Assembly: GCF_000478885.1 (NCBI RefSeq) | Contig: NC_022567.1 | Location: forward strand, 62,001 to 126,000 | Length of the DNA stretch: 64,000 nt | Direction of reading: 5' to 3' | Origin: Adlercreutzia equolifaciens DSM 19450 | Lineage (GTDB): Bacteria > Actinomycetota > Coriobacteriia > Coriobacteriales > Eggerthellaceae | Part shown: positions 41,854 through 51,027 of the stretch, one piece after another | How the letters are laid out: each line of letters begins with the position of its first letter | Position numbering within the stretch: the stretch's first letter is position 1 | The notes under the pieces: model-generated | Told to the model about the DNA's origin: nothing | Seen by the model: the letters and a program-made list of their open reading frames with translations, nothing else | The model's database searches: none | Made by a program: the position numbers and the translations under genes

Positions 41854-43704
41854 ATGACGGAACAAAGCCCAGAGAACAAAAAGTCGAAACGCAAAGCACC
41901 CCATCCGCTGTTCAGGTTGCTTGACTTCGCAGGGCCTTACAAAATCCTCACCGTGGTGGGCTGCGCCTTGTCTGGTCTGCATTCGTTGCTTGCTGTGATG
42001 CCCCTTGTGTGCGTCTGGTTTATCATGTCGCAGTTTGTCGCAGTGGCTCCTCAATGGAGCGAAGCGAGTGGCGCGGCCTTTTACGCATGGCTGGCAGTCG
42101 GATTCGCGGTGGCCGGAGTGGTGGTGTACTTCGCGGCGTTGATGTGCACTCATATCGCGGCATTCCGAACCGGCAACAACATGAGGAAGGCCGCGACCCA
42201 CCATCTCTCCAAGGTTCCCCTTGGCTACTACGACGAGCATTCGACCGGCGAACTAAGGAGGGTGATCGACGGCTGCGCCGGCCAGACCGAGTCCGTGCTT
42301 GCCCATAAGTTCCCTGATTTCGTGGGAGCCCTCATCACCCCCGTTGTGTTTGTCGTCGTGATGTTCATCTTCGACTGGGCCATGGGTTTGGCGTGCCTGG
42401 TTCCCATCGCGGTGTCCTTCGCGTGCATTTGGAGGATGATGGGAGGGGGAGGCAGCGATGAGAACTCAAGCTATCTGACTTTCGTGTCGAACTACCAGCA
42501 GGCATTGAACCGAATGAACGCCGCTGCGACCGAATATGTTCGAGGCATGCCCGTCGTCAAAGTGTTCCAGCAAACGGTCGATTCGTTCAACGCATTCAAG
42601 GAGGCCATCCTGCAGTACCGGGATATGGCCCATGGCTATTCGAAGTTGTGCGAAAAACCGCAGGTCGTGCAGATCGTGGCGATCAACTCGACCTTTGCTG
42701 TGCTGGTTCCCGCCAGCATCCTGCTTGCGGGGGCAGCAGGGGACTTCGCGTCGTTCTTCACGGACTTCCTCTTCTACGTGGTGTTCAGCGCGGTGACGAC
42801 ATCGATGATGACCAAGATACTGTACGCCTCTGAAGCTGCGGCGATGGCCCAAGATGCCGTGATGCGAATCGAGGGGATCCTATCCACGCCGGAGATGCCT
42901 TGCTGTTCTGCGAAAGGCGGGAGGGCGAGCGGGACGTGCGATATCGTTTTTGAAGGGGTGTCTTTCACGTATCCGGGCGCTGACGCACCTGCCGTCAAGA
43001 ACGTGAGCTTTGCGATTCCCGAAGGAGAAACGATGGCGCTCGTCGGGCCGTCGGGAGGAGGCAAGAGCACCATTGCAAGCCTTGTTCCGAGGTTCTGGGA
43101 CGTCGATGAAGGACGGGTGCTTGTCGGCGGTGTTGATGTGCGGGATGTTCCCCGTTCGGAACTGATGGATTCCGTTTCCTTCGTCTTCCAAAACACACGG
43201 CTTTTCAAGCGCAGCCTCATTGACAACATCAGATTCGCGCGCCCGTCGGCTACGCGCGCGGAGGTGGAGGCGGCCGCGCACGCGGCGCAATGCGACGACA
43301 TCATCGCGAAGCTGCCCGAGGGCTTGGACACGGTGGTCGGCGCGAAGGGCGTCTACCTGTCGGGCGGCGAATGCCAGCGTATCGCGCTTGCCCGGGCCAT
43401 TCTGAAAGATGCGCCTATCGTGGTCTTGGACGAGGCCACAGCGTTCGCCGATCCGGAAAACGAAGCCCTTATCCAACGTGCGCTCGCGCGTCTTACGCAC
43501 GGCAAGACCGTTCTCATGATTGCACACCGGCTATCGACCGTGGTGGGCGCGGACAGGATCTGCGTCGTGGAGAACGGGGCCATCTCGGAATCGGGATCCC
43601 ACGGGGATCTTGTCGAAAGCAAGGGAGTGTATCGCCGGATGTGGGAGGACTATCAGAAATCAGTCTCTTGGAGAATCGGAGGGGGTGCCAACGATGCTGC
43701 GTGA
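41854..43704 (+). CDS. ABC transporter, membrane+ATPase (YbtP/Irp6-like)
   Basis: 616 residues from the ATG at 41854 behind GGAGGAG. N-terminal exporter-type membrane domain with about six segments (residues 25-330). The nucleotide-binding domain has Walker A GPSGGGKST near 398, Q-loop VFQNTRLF, signature LSGGECQRIALARA near 502 and Walker B IVVLDEATAFADPENE. The ATAFADPENE version is characteristic of siderophore-linked half-transporters (YbtP/Q, IrtA/B), which have exporter architecture but act in ferric-siderophore uptake. It overlaps the next gene by 11 bp; the two should form a heterodimer. Confidence 0.87.
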   Translation: MTEQSPENKKSKRKAPHPLFRLLDFAGPYKILTVVGCALSGLHSLLAVMPLVCVWFIMSQFVAVAPQWSEASGAAFYAWLAVGFAVAGVVVYFAALMCTHIAAFRTGNNMRKAATHHLSKVPLGYYDEHSTGELRRVIDGCAGQTESVLAHKFPDFVGALITPVVFVVVMFIFDWAMGLACLVPIAVSFACIWRMMGGGGSDENSSYLTFVSNYQQALNRMNAAATEYVRGMPVVKVFQQTVDSFNAFKEAILQYRDMAHGYSKLCEKPQVVQIVAINSTFAVLVPASILLAGAAGDFASFFTDFLFYVVFSAVTTSMMTKILYASEAAAMAQDAVMRIEGILSTPEMPCCSAKGGRASGTCDIVFEGVSFTYPGADAPAVKNVSFAIPEGETMALVGPSGGGKSTIASLVPRFWDVDEGRVLVGGVDVRDVPRSELMDSVSFVFQNTRLFKRSLIDNIRFARPSATRAEVEAAAHAAQCDDIIAKLPEGLDTVVGAKGVYLSGGECQRIALARAILKDAPIVVLDEATAFADPENEALIQRALARLTHGKTVLMIAHRLSTVVGADRICVVENGAISESGSHGDLVESKGVYRRMWEDYQKSVSWRIGGGANDAA

Positions 43705-45430
43705 GAAGTTCGCTTTGACCGAGCGGGGTGCTTTCGAGTTCAAGAGAGGCGCGTTCTTCTGCGCTCTCGCCAACCTCGTCATGATGGCACCCATTGGCGT
43801 GCTGTGCATGGCGACCAACGACTACCTGGATCATCTGCTCGACCCCTCGAAGCCCCTCCCTGCTCTTGGTGGCTATCTTGCAGCCATCGTCGTCATACTC
43901 CTGCTCATGCTGCTGACCCAATGGCTCGAATACCATTTCACCTACAATGTCGTGTACGGCGAGAGTGCCAGAAAGCGGATCGAGCTTGCCGAGGTGCTGC
44001 GCAGATTGCCCCTTTCCTTTTTCGGAAGGCGCGACCTCTCGGACCTCACCACCACCATCATGAAGGACTGCGCCGATCAGGAGCGCATGTTCTCCCATAT
44101 CATGCCCCTTTTGTTCGGAACCGGCGCGTCGACCATATTGATCTCGATCATGCTTCTGCTCTTCAACTGGAAGATGGCCATCGCCGCCCTCTGGGTTCTT
44201 CCCATCGCCTTGCTCATCATCGCCTTCTCTCGGAAGAGCCAAGATGCGAAGGGGCAGTTTCTCATCGACCGCCAGCTTGACGTTGCGGACGGCTTGCAGG
44301 AGTACCTCGAATGCGCCCAAGAGATCACGGCGGCGAACCAATCGGAAACGTATCTCGAGCAACTGGATCAGAAGATCGATCGCGCGGAGAAGGCCCAGAT
44401 CGTCTCGGAGCTTTCGAGTGCCGTTCCCGTGTCGGCCGCGCAAGCGTTCCTCAAGCTCGGAATAGCTTCGACCGTCCTCGTCGGAGCCCTGCTTTTGGCA
44501 TCGGGGGAACTAGAGTTCATGGTGTACTTCTGCTTCCTTCTCGTGGTGACGAGATTCTACGATCCGATCAACACCGTGCTTGAAGTTGTGACGGAGCTTC
44601 TCAATCTCAAGCTCGGAATCAAGCGCATGCACTCCATCGAGCACGAGCGGCCTCAAACCGGGTCGATGGAATTCGAGCCGGCGAATCACGACATTTCTTT
44701 CGACAACGTGACTTTTTCGTACGAAGGAGGCGAGAAGGTTCTCTCGAACGTCTCATTTGTTGCGAAGGAGGGCGAGGTGACCGCCTTGGTCGGTCCGAGC
44801 GGGGGCGGCAAGTCCACCGCGGCCAAGCTGGCTGCCCGTTTCTGGGATGCCGACGATGGCGTTGTGAGCATCGGAGGCGTGGACGTTTCGACCGTCGACC
44901 CCGAGGCCCTTCTCGTCGATTTCGCCCAAGTGTTCCAGGATGTGGTTCTGTTCGACGACACGATCATGCAGAACATCCGACTCGGTAGGCCAGATGCCAC
45001 GGATGAGGAGGTGTTTGCGGCGGCTCGGGCGGCGAACTGCGATGATTTTGTCTCCCGCATGCCGAAGGGCTATGAAACGAGGATAGGCGAGAACGGCGCG
45101 CTTTTGTCCGGAGGCGAGCGCCAGCGCATATCGATTGCCCGGGCGATCCTCAAAAACGCCCCCATTGTTCTTCTGGATGAGGCGACCGCTTCACTTGACG
45201 TTGAAAATGAGACGAAGGTGCAGGAGGCGCTATCGTGTCTCCTTGAACGCAAAACCGTGCTGGTCATCGCGCACCGGATGAGAACCGTGATGAGCGCCGA
45301 CAAAATCGTGGTGCTGGATGGAGGCCGCGTTGCCGAGCAAGGAAAGCCGTCGGAGCTCATGGAGCGCGAAGACAGCCTGTTCAAGAAAATGGTGGAGCTT
45401 CAGTCGTCGACGGGTCGGATTTTGAATTAA
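43694..45430 (+). CDS. ABC transporter, membrane+ATPase (YbtQ/Irp7-like)
   Basis: 578 residues from the ATG at 43694. Six-helix membrane domain (about 20-290) followed by an ATPase with Walker A GPSGGGKST near 368, VFQDVVLFDDTI, signature LSGGERQRISIARA near 471 and IVLLDEATASLDVENE. Partner of the upstream half-transporter. Both carry GGGKS instead of the more common GSGKS. Direction (import of loaded chelate or export of free product) cannot be told from sequence; the YbtPQ resemblance favours import. Confidence 0.87.
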   Translation: MLREKFALTERGAFEFKRGAFFCALANLVMMAPIGVLCMATNDYLDHLLDPSKPLPALGGYLAAIVVILLLMLLTQWLEYHFTYNVVYGESARKRIELAEVLRRLPLSFFGRRDLSDLTTTIMKDCADQERMFSHIMPLLFGTGASTILISIMLLLFNWKMAIAALWVLPIALLIIAFSRKSQDAKGQFLIDRQLDVADGLQEYLECAQEITAANQSETYLEQLDQKIDRAEKAQIVSELSSAVPVSAAQAFLKLGIASTVLVGALLLASGELEFMVYFCFLLVVTRFYDPINTVLEVVTELLNLKLGIKRMHSIEHERPQTGSMEFEPANHDISFDNVTFSYEGGEKVLSNVSFVAKEGEVTALVGPSGGGKSTAAKLAARFWDADDGVVSIGGVDVSTVDPEALLVDFAQVFQDVVLFDDTIMQNIRLGRPDATDEEVFAAARAANCDDFVSRMPKGYETRIGENGALLSGGERQRISIARAILKNAPIVLLDEATASLDVENETKVQEALSCLLERKTVLVIAHRMRTVMSADKIVVLDGGRVAEQGKPSELMEREDSLFKKMVELQSSTGRILN

Positions 45431-45444
45431 GTGAGGTGGAACTG

Positions 45445-45825
45445 ATGACTTTGAGTGAGTCAAGGGAAGACTATCTAGAAAACCTGCTTATTCTCGAAAC
45501 TCGTTCTGGTGGTTTTGTAAGGCAAGTGGATATGGCCAGTAGAATGGGTTTTTCCAAGGCGAGCATATCAAAAGCTATGTCCTCCTTGAGCGCGGAAGGA
45601 TATGTTGAATTTAGGCCTCGAGGTTTGGTTCGCCTTTCAAATGGGGGACGCAAAATCGCTGAAAGAGTTTACGACCGCCATTGCTTCTTCTTCAAGGTTC
45701 TTACCAACCTTGGCATTCCGACTGAAATTGCACAAAGGGATGCCTGTCGCATGGAGCACGCAATGAGCGAAGAGTCATATCAGGCTTTAAAAAAGGAGCT
45801 GTCGAGCAAGATGGACGTCCAATAA
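45445..45825 (+). CDS. DtxR-type iron-dependent repressor, short form
   Basis: 126 residues; ATG at 45445 preferred because GAGGTGG lies five bases upstream (GTG at 45436 also possible). N-terminal winged helix (SREDYLENLLILE, then MGFSKASISKAMSSLSAEGYV) and a dimerisation/metal domain with RDACRMEHAMS. That motif aligns with the Cys-x-x-Glu-His metal ligands of DtxR/IdeR, favouring Fe2+ over the Mn2+-type MntR. It lacks the SH3-like third domain, so it is the two-domain form. It sits 15 bases after the ABC pair and probably represses the cluster in high iron. Strong call for family. Confidence 0.88.
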   Translation: MTLSESREDYLENLLILETRSGGFVRQVDMASRMGFSKASISKAMSSLSAEGYVEFRPRGLVRLSNGGRKIAERVYDRHCFFFKVLTNLGIPTEIAQRDACRMEHAMSEESYQALKKELSSKMDVQ

Positions 45826-45883
45826 GGGTCATCAACCTAAATAAGCTGGATAATGGGCAATCTAAAGTATAGAGAGAATTGAA

Positions 45884-47176
45884 ATGACGATAGAGCAAAG
45901 GCCAAGCTTATCGATCGCTTTGCCAAAATCCTACCTGTTCACGTCCGAATCCGTCACCGAGGGGCATCCCGACAAGATGTGCGACCAGATATCGGACGCC
46001 ATCTTGGACGCCATCATCTCCAAGGAGATAGAGCTCGAGCGCGAGGGCTACATCGCCCCCAGCGGGCAGCCCGCCGACGTGTCGCGGATGCGCTGCGCGT
46101 GCGAGACGCTTGCGACCACGGGGCTCGTGGCCGTGGCGGGCGAGATCCGCACGCAGGCGTACGTGGACGTGCCGGCCATCGTGCGCGAGGTGGTGTGCGG
46201 CATCGGCTACGACCGCGCCAAGTACGGCTTCGACGGCACCACCTGCGGCGTGGTGAACGCCATCCACGAGCAGAGCCCCGACATCGCGCAGGGCGTGGAC
46301 GAGAGCTGGGAGGCGGCCCACGGCGGGGCCGCGGACGACCCCTACGAGCGCATCGGCGCGGGCGACCAGGGCATGATGTTCGGCTACGCCTGCGACGAGA
46401 CGAGCACCCTCATGCCCATGCCCATCTACCTGGCCCAGCGCATGAGCGAGCGCCTCGCCGCCGTGCGCAAGGACGGCACGCTCGACTACCTGCGCCCCGA
46501 CGGCAAGACCCAGGTGAGCGTGCGCTACGAGGACGGCGCGCCGAAGTGGGTGGAGAAGGTGGTCGTGTCCACGCAGCACGCCGAGGAGGCGCCCTACGAG
46601 CGGCTGCGCGCCGACGTGGTGGAGCAGGTGGTGCGCCCGGTGCTGGCCGGCGAGGGCGTGGCGCTCTCGCCCGACGCGGAGATCCACGTGAACCCCACGG
46701 GCCGCTTCGTCATCGGCGGGCCGATGGGCGACTGCGGCCTCACGGGCCGCAAGGTCATCGTGGACACCTACGGCGGCATGGGACGGCACGGCGGCGGGGC
46801 CTTCTCCGGCAAGGACTGCACGAAGGTGGACCGCTCGGCGGCCTACGCGGCGCGCTGGGTGGCGAAGAACGTGGTTGCCGCGGGCCTGGCCGCGCGCTGC
46901 GAGGTGCAGGTGGCCTACGCCATCGGCGTGGCGCGCCCCGTGTCGCTCATGGTGGAGACGTTCGGCACCGAGAAGGCGGCGGTGGGGGCCATCGAGCGCG
47001 CGGTGGCCGAGGTGTTCGACCTGCGCCCCGGCGCCATCATCGACGCGCTGGATTTGCGCCGCCCCATCTACCGCAAGACGGCCGCCTACGGCCACTTCGG
47101 CCGCGAGCTGCCCGAGTTCACCTGGGAGCGCACCGACCGCGCCGAGGATCTGCGAAAGACCTGCAGGCTAGCATAA
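45884..47176 (+). CDS. metK: S-adenosylmethionine synthetase
   Basis: 430 residues, somewhat longer than typical MetK (about 385-400). Contains SESVTEGHPDKMCDQISDAI (start of the ATP/Met site), GAGDQGMMFGYA, the HVNPTGRFVIGGP core, and DTYGGMGRHGGGAFSGKDCTKVDRSAAY. Makes SAM from methionine and ATP. Here it should feed the methyltransferase domains of the NRPS. Located between the iron regulator and cysK; its GC content is far above that of the regulator and of cysK, so it was probably recruited from a high-GC genome. A second, housekeeping copy is expected elsewhere. Confidence 0.95.
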   Translation: MTIEQRPSLSIALPKSYLFTSESVTEGHPDKMCDQISDAILDAIISKEIELEREGYIAPSGQPADVSRMRCACETLATTGLVAVAGEIRTQAYVDVPAIVREVVCGIGYDRAKYGFDGTTCGVVNAIHEQSPDIAQGVDESWEAAHGGAADDPYERIGAGDQGMMFGYACDETSTLMPMPIYLAQRMSERLAAVRKDGTLDYLRPDGKTQVSVRYEDGAPKWVEKVVVSTQHAEEAPYERLRADVVEQVVRPVLAGEGVALSPDAEIHVNPTGRFVIGGPMGDCGLTGRKVIVDTYGGMGRHGGGAFSGKDCTKVDRSAAYAARWVAKNVVAAGLAARCEVQVAYAIGVARPVSLMVETFGTEKAAVGAIERAVAEVFDLRPGAIIDALDLRRPIYRKTAAYGHFGRELPEFTWERTDRAEDLRKTCRLA

Positions 47177-47205
47177 GGGGCTAGCACCCCCTTGGAAGGA
47201 GTTCC

Positions 47206-48135
47206 ATGATTTACGATAATGTGCTGCAAGCCATGGGGCATACACCTCTCGTTCGTCTCAATCGGTTATCTGAAGCGAATGCCGCACAGATACTCGTTAA
47301 GTTTGAGGGCGTTAATGTAGGAGGCTCCATTAAAACGCGCACGGCATTACAGATGATTGAATCCGCCGAACGCCGCGGCGAAATTGGGCCAGATAGTATT
47401 ATCGTTGAACCTACAAGCGGCAATCAAGGTATAGGGCTCGCGCTTGTGTGTGCTGTGCGCGGTTATCGTGCGCGCATCATTATGCCAGACAGCGTGTCGG
47501 AAGAGCGTCGTAAGCTTGTTCGCCACTATGGTGCTGAGGTAATTGTCGTACATGATGCTGGCGATATTGGAGAGTGCATATCCAAATGCATCGCTCTGGC
47601 TAAGCGTATGGCTAGCGAGGATCCTCGTGTTTACGTGCCACAGCAGTTCGAGAACAGGGATAATTTACTAGCGCATCGCTATCATACAGCACTTGAGATC
47701 TTAGAGGACGTGAAGGGGCCCATACATGGATTCTGCTCGGGCATTGGTACAGGTGGTACTATTTCCGGTATAGGGCAGGCACTCAAACGTCTTTTTCCTG
47801 ATGTATGCATTTGGGCCGTTGAGCCGGAGAGCGCAGCGATTCTTTCGGGAGGAAGCGTCGGAACGTATTTGCAGATGGGTATCGGCGATGGGCTTATTCC
47901 CGATATCCTTGATCAGGGCATCTATGACGATATCTGCGTGGTTTCCGATGAGGAAGCTATCAACGAGGCTCGCGCGCTTGCTCGTGAGGAGGGTTTGCTT
48001 TGCGGCGTATCGGGCGGTACAAATGTGGTTGCCGCACGTCAGCTTGCTCGGCAACTTGGTTCGGGCAAGACAGTGGTTACTTTACTGCCCGATACGGGCG
48101 AACGATATTTTTCCACTGAATTGTTTGAGGATTAA
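47206..48135 (+). CDS. cysK: Cysteine synthase (O-acetylserine sulfhydrylase)
   Basis: 309 residues; ATG at 47206 with GGAAGGAG upstream. PLP enzyme of the CysK/CBS family: YDNVLQAMGHTPLVRLNRL, the PLP lysine in NVGGSIKTRTAL (usual GSVKDR), the substrate loop EPTSGNQGIGLAL, and the phosphate-binding FCSGIGTGGTISGIG. Forms cysteine from O-acetylserine and sulfide. Four cysteines per product molecule are predicted for the NRPS, so a dedicated copy makes sense. Clearly less GC-rich than metK and ahcY on either side, indicating separate origins. Confidence 0.92.
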   Translation: MIYDNVLQAMGHTPLVRLNRLSEANAAQILVKFEGVNVGGSIKTRTALQMIESAERRGEIGPDSIIVEPTSGNQGIGLALVCAVRGYRARIIMPDSVSEERRKLVRHYGAEVIVVHDAGDIGECISKCIALAKRMASEDPRVYVPQQFENRDNLLAHRYHTALEILEDVKGPIHGFCSGIGTGGTISGIGQALKRLFPDVCIWAVEPESAAILSGGSVGTYLQMGIGDGLIPDILDQGIYDDICVVSDEEAINEARALAREEGLLCGVSGGTNVVAARQLARQLGSGKTVVTLLPDTGERYFSTELFED

Positions 48136-48186
48136 TCGACGCCAAACCAGACATAGGATCAGTCGATAACATAAGAAAGAAGCGCC

Positions 48187-49443
48187 ATGACCGAGAGCTA
48201 CGACATCAAAGACATCGACCTTGCCGACGCAGGGCTTGCCCGCATCGAGTGGGCGGCGCGCGACATGCCCGTGCTGGCGTCCATCCGCGAGCGCTTCGCG
48301 AAGGAGCGCCCGCTTGAGGGCGTGCGCATCGGCGCGTGCATGCACGTGACCACCGAGACGGCGAACCTCATGCGCGCGCTGGCGGCCTCGGGCGCCGAGG
48401 TGGCGCTGTGCGCCAGCAACCCGCTTTCCACCCAAGACGACACCGCCGCCTCGCTCGTGCGCGACTTCGGCATCAAGGTGTTCGCCGTCACCGGCGAGGA
48501 CATGGACACCTACCGCCGCCACATCGACGCGGTCATCGCCACGAACCCGCAGATCATCATGGACGACGGCGCCGACCTGGACACCGCGCTGCACACCACC
48601 CACATTGACAAGCTGGAAGGCGTCATCGGCGGCACCGAGGAAACCACCACGGGCGTGGTGCGCCTTGTGTCCATGGCGAAGGAGGGCACGCTGGGCTACC
48701 CCGTGTTCAACGTCAACGACGCGAACACGAAGCACTGCTTCGACAACCACTACGGCACGGGCCAGTCCACGCTCGACGGCATCGTGCGCGCCACGAACCG
48801 CCTTTTGTGCGGGCGCACCATCGTGATCTCGGGCTACGGCTACTGCGGCAGCGGGCTCGCCCTGCGCGCCAAGGGCATGGGCATGCGCGTGATCGTGTGC
48901 GAGGTGGACCCGCTGAAGGCGCTGGAGGCGCACATGGAGGGCTACGAGGTCATGCCCGCCGCCGAGGCGGCGCGCTTCGCCGACGTGTGGGTGACGGTCA
49001 CCGGCAACTGCAAGGTGGTGGACGCGCCCGCGTTCGAGAACATGAAGGACGGCGCCATCGTGTGCAACTCCGGGCACTTCGACAGCGAGATCAACCTGGA
49101 GTGGCTGCGCGAGCACGCCGTGAAGGTGGAGGAGATCAAGCCGCTCGTGGAGGAGTACACGCTTGCCGACGGGCGCACGGTCATCGTCCTGGCGCAGGGG
49201 CGCCTCGTGAACCTGAGCTGCGCCGAGGGGCACCCGGCGTCCGTCATGGACATGAGCTTCGCGAACCAGGCGCTCGCGGCCGAGTACCTCTTCCAGCATG
49301 CGGGCGAGCTGGAGAACAAGGTGTACGACGTGCCCGCCGCCATCGACGACGGCGTGGCGCGCGTGAAGCTGGAGACTCTGGGCGTGAAGATAGACACCCT
49401 CACCGAGGAGCAGATCGCCTACATGAACAGCTGGAACTTTTAA
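48187..49443 (+). CDS. ahcY: Adenosylhomocysteinase
   Basis: 418 residues. Matches S-adenosylhomocysteine hydrolase throughout: RIGACMHVTTETANLMRAL, ASNPLSTQDDTAA, the NAD-binding VISGYGYCGSGLALRAKGMG, NSGHFDSEINLEWL, and the C-terminal segment before YMNSWNF. It hydrolyses the S-adenosylhomocysteine released by methyl transfer, relieving product inhibition. With metK it forms a methyl-donor cycle next to an NRPS with two methyltransferase domains. High GC like metK. Confidence 0.95.
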   Translation: MTESYDIKDIDLADAGLARIEWAARDMPVLASIRERFAKERPLEGVRIGACMHVTTETANLMRALAASGAEVALCASNPLSTQDDTAASLVRDFGIKVFAVTGEDMDTYRRHIDAVIATNPQIIMDDGADLDTALHTTHIDKLEGVIGGTEETTTGVVRLVSMAKEGTLGYPVFNVNDANTKHCFDNHYGTGQSTLDGIVRATNRLLCGRTIVISGYGYCGSGLALRAKGMGMRVIVCEVDPLKALEAHMEGYEVMPAAEAARFADVWVTVTGNCKVVDAPAFENMKDGAIVCNSGHFDSEINLEWLREHAVKVEEIKPLVEEYTLADGRTVIVLAQGRLVNLSCAEGHPASVMDMSFANQALAAEYLFQHAGELENKVYDVPAAIDDGVARVKLETLGVKIDTLTEEQIAYMNSWNF

Positions 49444-49484
49444 AGTGTATACAAGGGTGTATAGTTCATACTAGGGGTGGTGCT

Positions 49485-50204
49485 GTGATTGGCTTTCCTA
49501 AATTCAATTCCGGTTTTTTAGCCTCCTTACTACCAGAGGAAGTGTTTTCTTCAGAATACCTGGGGTCTTTTTACGGTTTTCCTCTTATTGGGAAAGAAAA
49601 GGAAATATCACGAAGTTTTTCTTCTAAACGCCTGAAAGAGTTTTCCGTTGGGCGCAAATGTGCTCGCAACGCTCTCTCGCATCTGGGCTTCAATGACCCT
49701 CCTATCCTCATCGGTACCAACCGAGAACCGATTTGGCCCAAAAACATATGCGGGAGCATTACGCATTGCAGAGGATATGCCGCTGCCGCAGTCACCTCAG
49801 ATTACCGATTTCGAACTATCGGGATTGACGCCGAGCCGAATAACCCCATTGAATCAGAGATATACAGTTTGATAATGAGCAAGAAGGAGATAAAACAGAT
49901 GGGTGAGCTTACCTGCAGTCAGCCAAATATATCTTGGGATAGGCTGACTTTCAGCGCGAAAGAATCTGTCTACAAGGCATGGTTTCCAACGTATGGGAAG
50001 TGGCTCGATTTCACTGATTGCGAGGTCATGTTTTATCTGGATTCACATCGTCCCAACAACCAACCCAAAGAACTGGTTGTTGGGCGCTACCATGCCCAAC
50101 TGCTTAAATCAAAAAGATCATATTCCTGCAACGGACAATGGGCATTTGTGCCATTTTTCAATCTCCTCATAACGACAACAGCAGGCTCTTTGACGGAATC
50201 TTGA
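49485..50204 (+). CDS. 4'-phosphopantetheinyl transferase (EntD-like)
   Basis: 239 residues from a GTG at 49485; GGGGTGG lies a few bases upstream. The apparent longer frame upstream is the out-of-frame shadow of ahcY. Diagnostic motifs: FSVGRKCARNAL (P1 region), GSITHCRGYAAAAV, TIGIDAEP (Mg-binding Asp) and FSAKESVYKAWFP (catalytic Glu-Lys). EntD/Sfp-type enzymes attach phosphopantetheine to carrier domains, here the ArCP and four PCPs. Being on the element makes the pathway independent of host PPTases. AT-rich, like the NRPS scaffold. Confidence 0.9.
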   Translation: MIGFPKFNSGFLASLLPEEVFSSEYLGSFYGFPLIGKEKEISRSFSSKRLKEFSVGRKCARNALSHLGFNDPPILIGTNREPIWPKNICGSITHCRGYAAAAVTSDYRFRTIGIDAEPNNPIESEIYSLIMSKKEIKQMGELTCSQPNISWDRLTFSAKESVYKAWFPTYGKWLDFTDCEVMFYLDSHRPNNQPKELVVGRYHAQLLKSKRSYSCNGQWAFVPFFNLLITTTAGSLTES

Positions 50205-50751
50205 TTCGATACGTCACTCCGTATTATAACTGTCGACATTCGCAGTTTAGCGCAAGTCGCAGATTTCACCCTCAGATTAAAGTCGCGCTTTGTACTTCGT
50301 TCATCAGGACTATCGCTTGGCTCTTTGCATCATAATGCAATTCATTTCTTTCTTGTTAAAGCTTGTCGAAAAGGATATCGAGTTAAACTCCCGCTCGATA
50401 TTCCGTTCCAGCTTCATGCCAAAGACCGAAAAGTAGCAGAATCGCTCCAACAACCTTTAAGACAAAATATTGGATATTTATGCATTGTGCTGCAGCATGA
50501 CGCCCAAGGGGTTGTTGTGGCGTAAGCAAAATCTCCCGCAACAACCCTAAACACTTGCGAACCGATAGACCGAGCGAGAATCTTCCGTCAGTTTAGCGGT
50601 GACGATGCATTACCCATCCGTCTCGTAGAGCACCCCAAGATCGACAGTCTGCGGAGCACCATTGTCGAACCAGACAGAATTTTGACTTTTCAAGTCGGGA
50701 CGCTATGTGGTCAAACATGACATCATGCTCCGTCAGAGAGGAGGTGGCTGT
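50205..50751. other. Intergenic, no gene recognised
   Basis: About 550 bases of moderate GC between the biosynthetic cargo and the integration module. Short frames exist on both strands but none has a ribosome site and recognisable family. Possibly degenerate sequence at the cargo seam. Confidence 0.4.
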
Positions 50752-50901
50752 ATGCAAGACGTAAGGAATGCGCTCGGCAAGCTCGTCTGTCGGGCAGATA
50801 GAAAGCTGCGTCGCGTAGAAATAGTACGCAAGGGCCAGCTTACCGTGCTTACGTTCGAGAGCAATGGGACTATGCGCATAACGAATTTGCCCAAAACGTA
50901 G
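50752..50901 (+). CDS. Small conserved-type ICE protein, function unknown
   Basis: 49 residues; ATG at 50752 with a strong GAGGAGGT nine bases upstream. Basic N-terminal half (LVCRADRKLRRVEIVRKGQ) and a beta-rich end (LTVLTFESNGTMRITN). I do not recognise the family. It lies just upstream of the sigma-like gene, from which a terminator separates it, in the position of small regulatory ORFs of Gram-positive ICEs. Confidence 0.55.
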   Translation: MQDVRNALGKLVCRADRKLRRVEIVRKGQLTVLTFESNGTMRITNLPKT

Positions 50902-50942
50902 CACATCCTTGAGGATGTAAATAAATACCCGCCGATCCGCCA

Positions 50943-50979
50943 GACGGACAGGAGCCAAACGTCCTGCCCGTCCTTTTTT
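50943..50979 (+). terminator. Rho-independent terminator or attenuator before the sigma-like gene
   Basis: Arms 50943-50953 and 50962-50972 (10 of 11 pairs) with an 8-nt loop, followed by CTTTTTT. It may end the small upstream transcript or attenuate the regulation/integration operon. Confidence 0.75.
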
Positions 50980-51027
50980 GCGCTTTCGGCCGGTTGCTCC
51001 TGCGGGTCTGAACCGAAGGAGCAATAT

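Noticed and set aside
45908..47095. 395-codon minus-strand frame over metK, and similarly 48082-49299 over ahcY
   Set aside because: His/Val/Ala-rich shadow frames of highly conserved enzymes.
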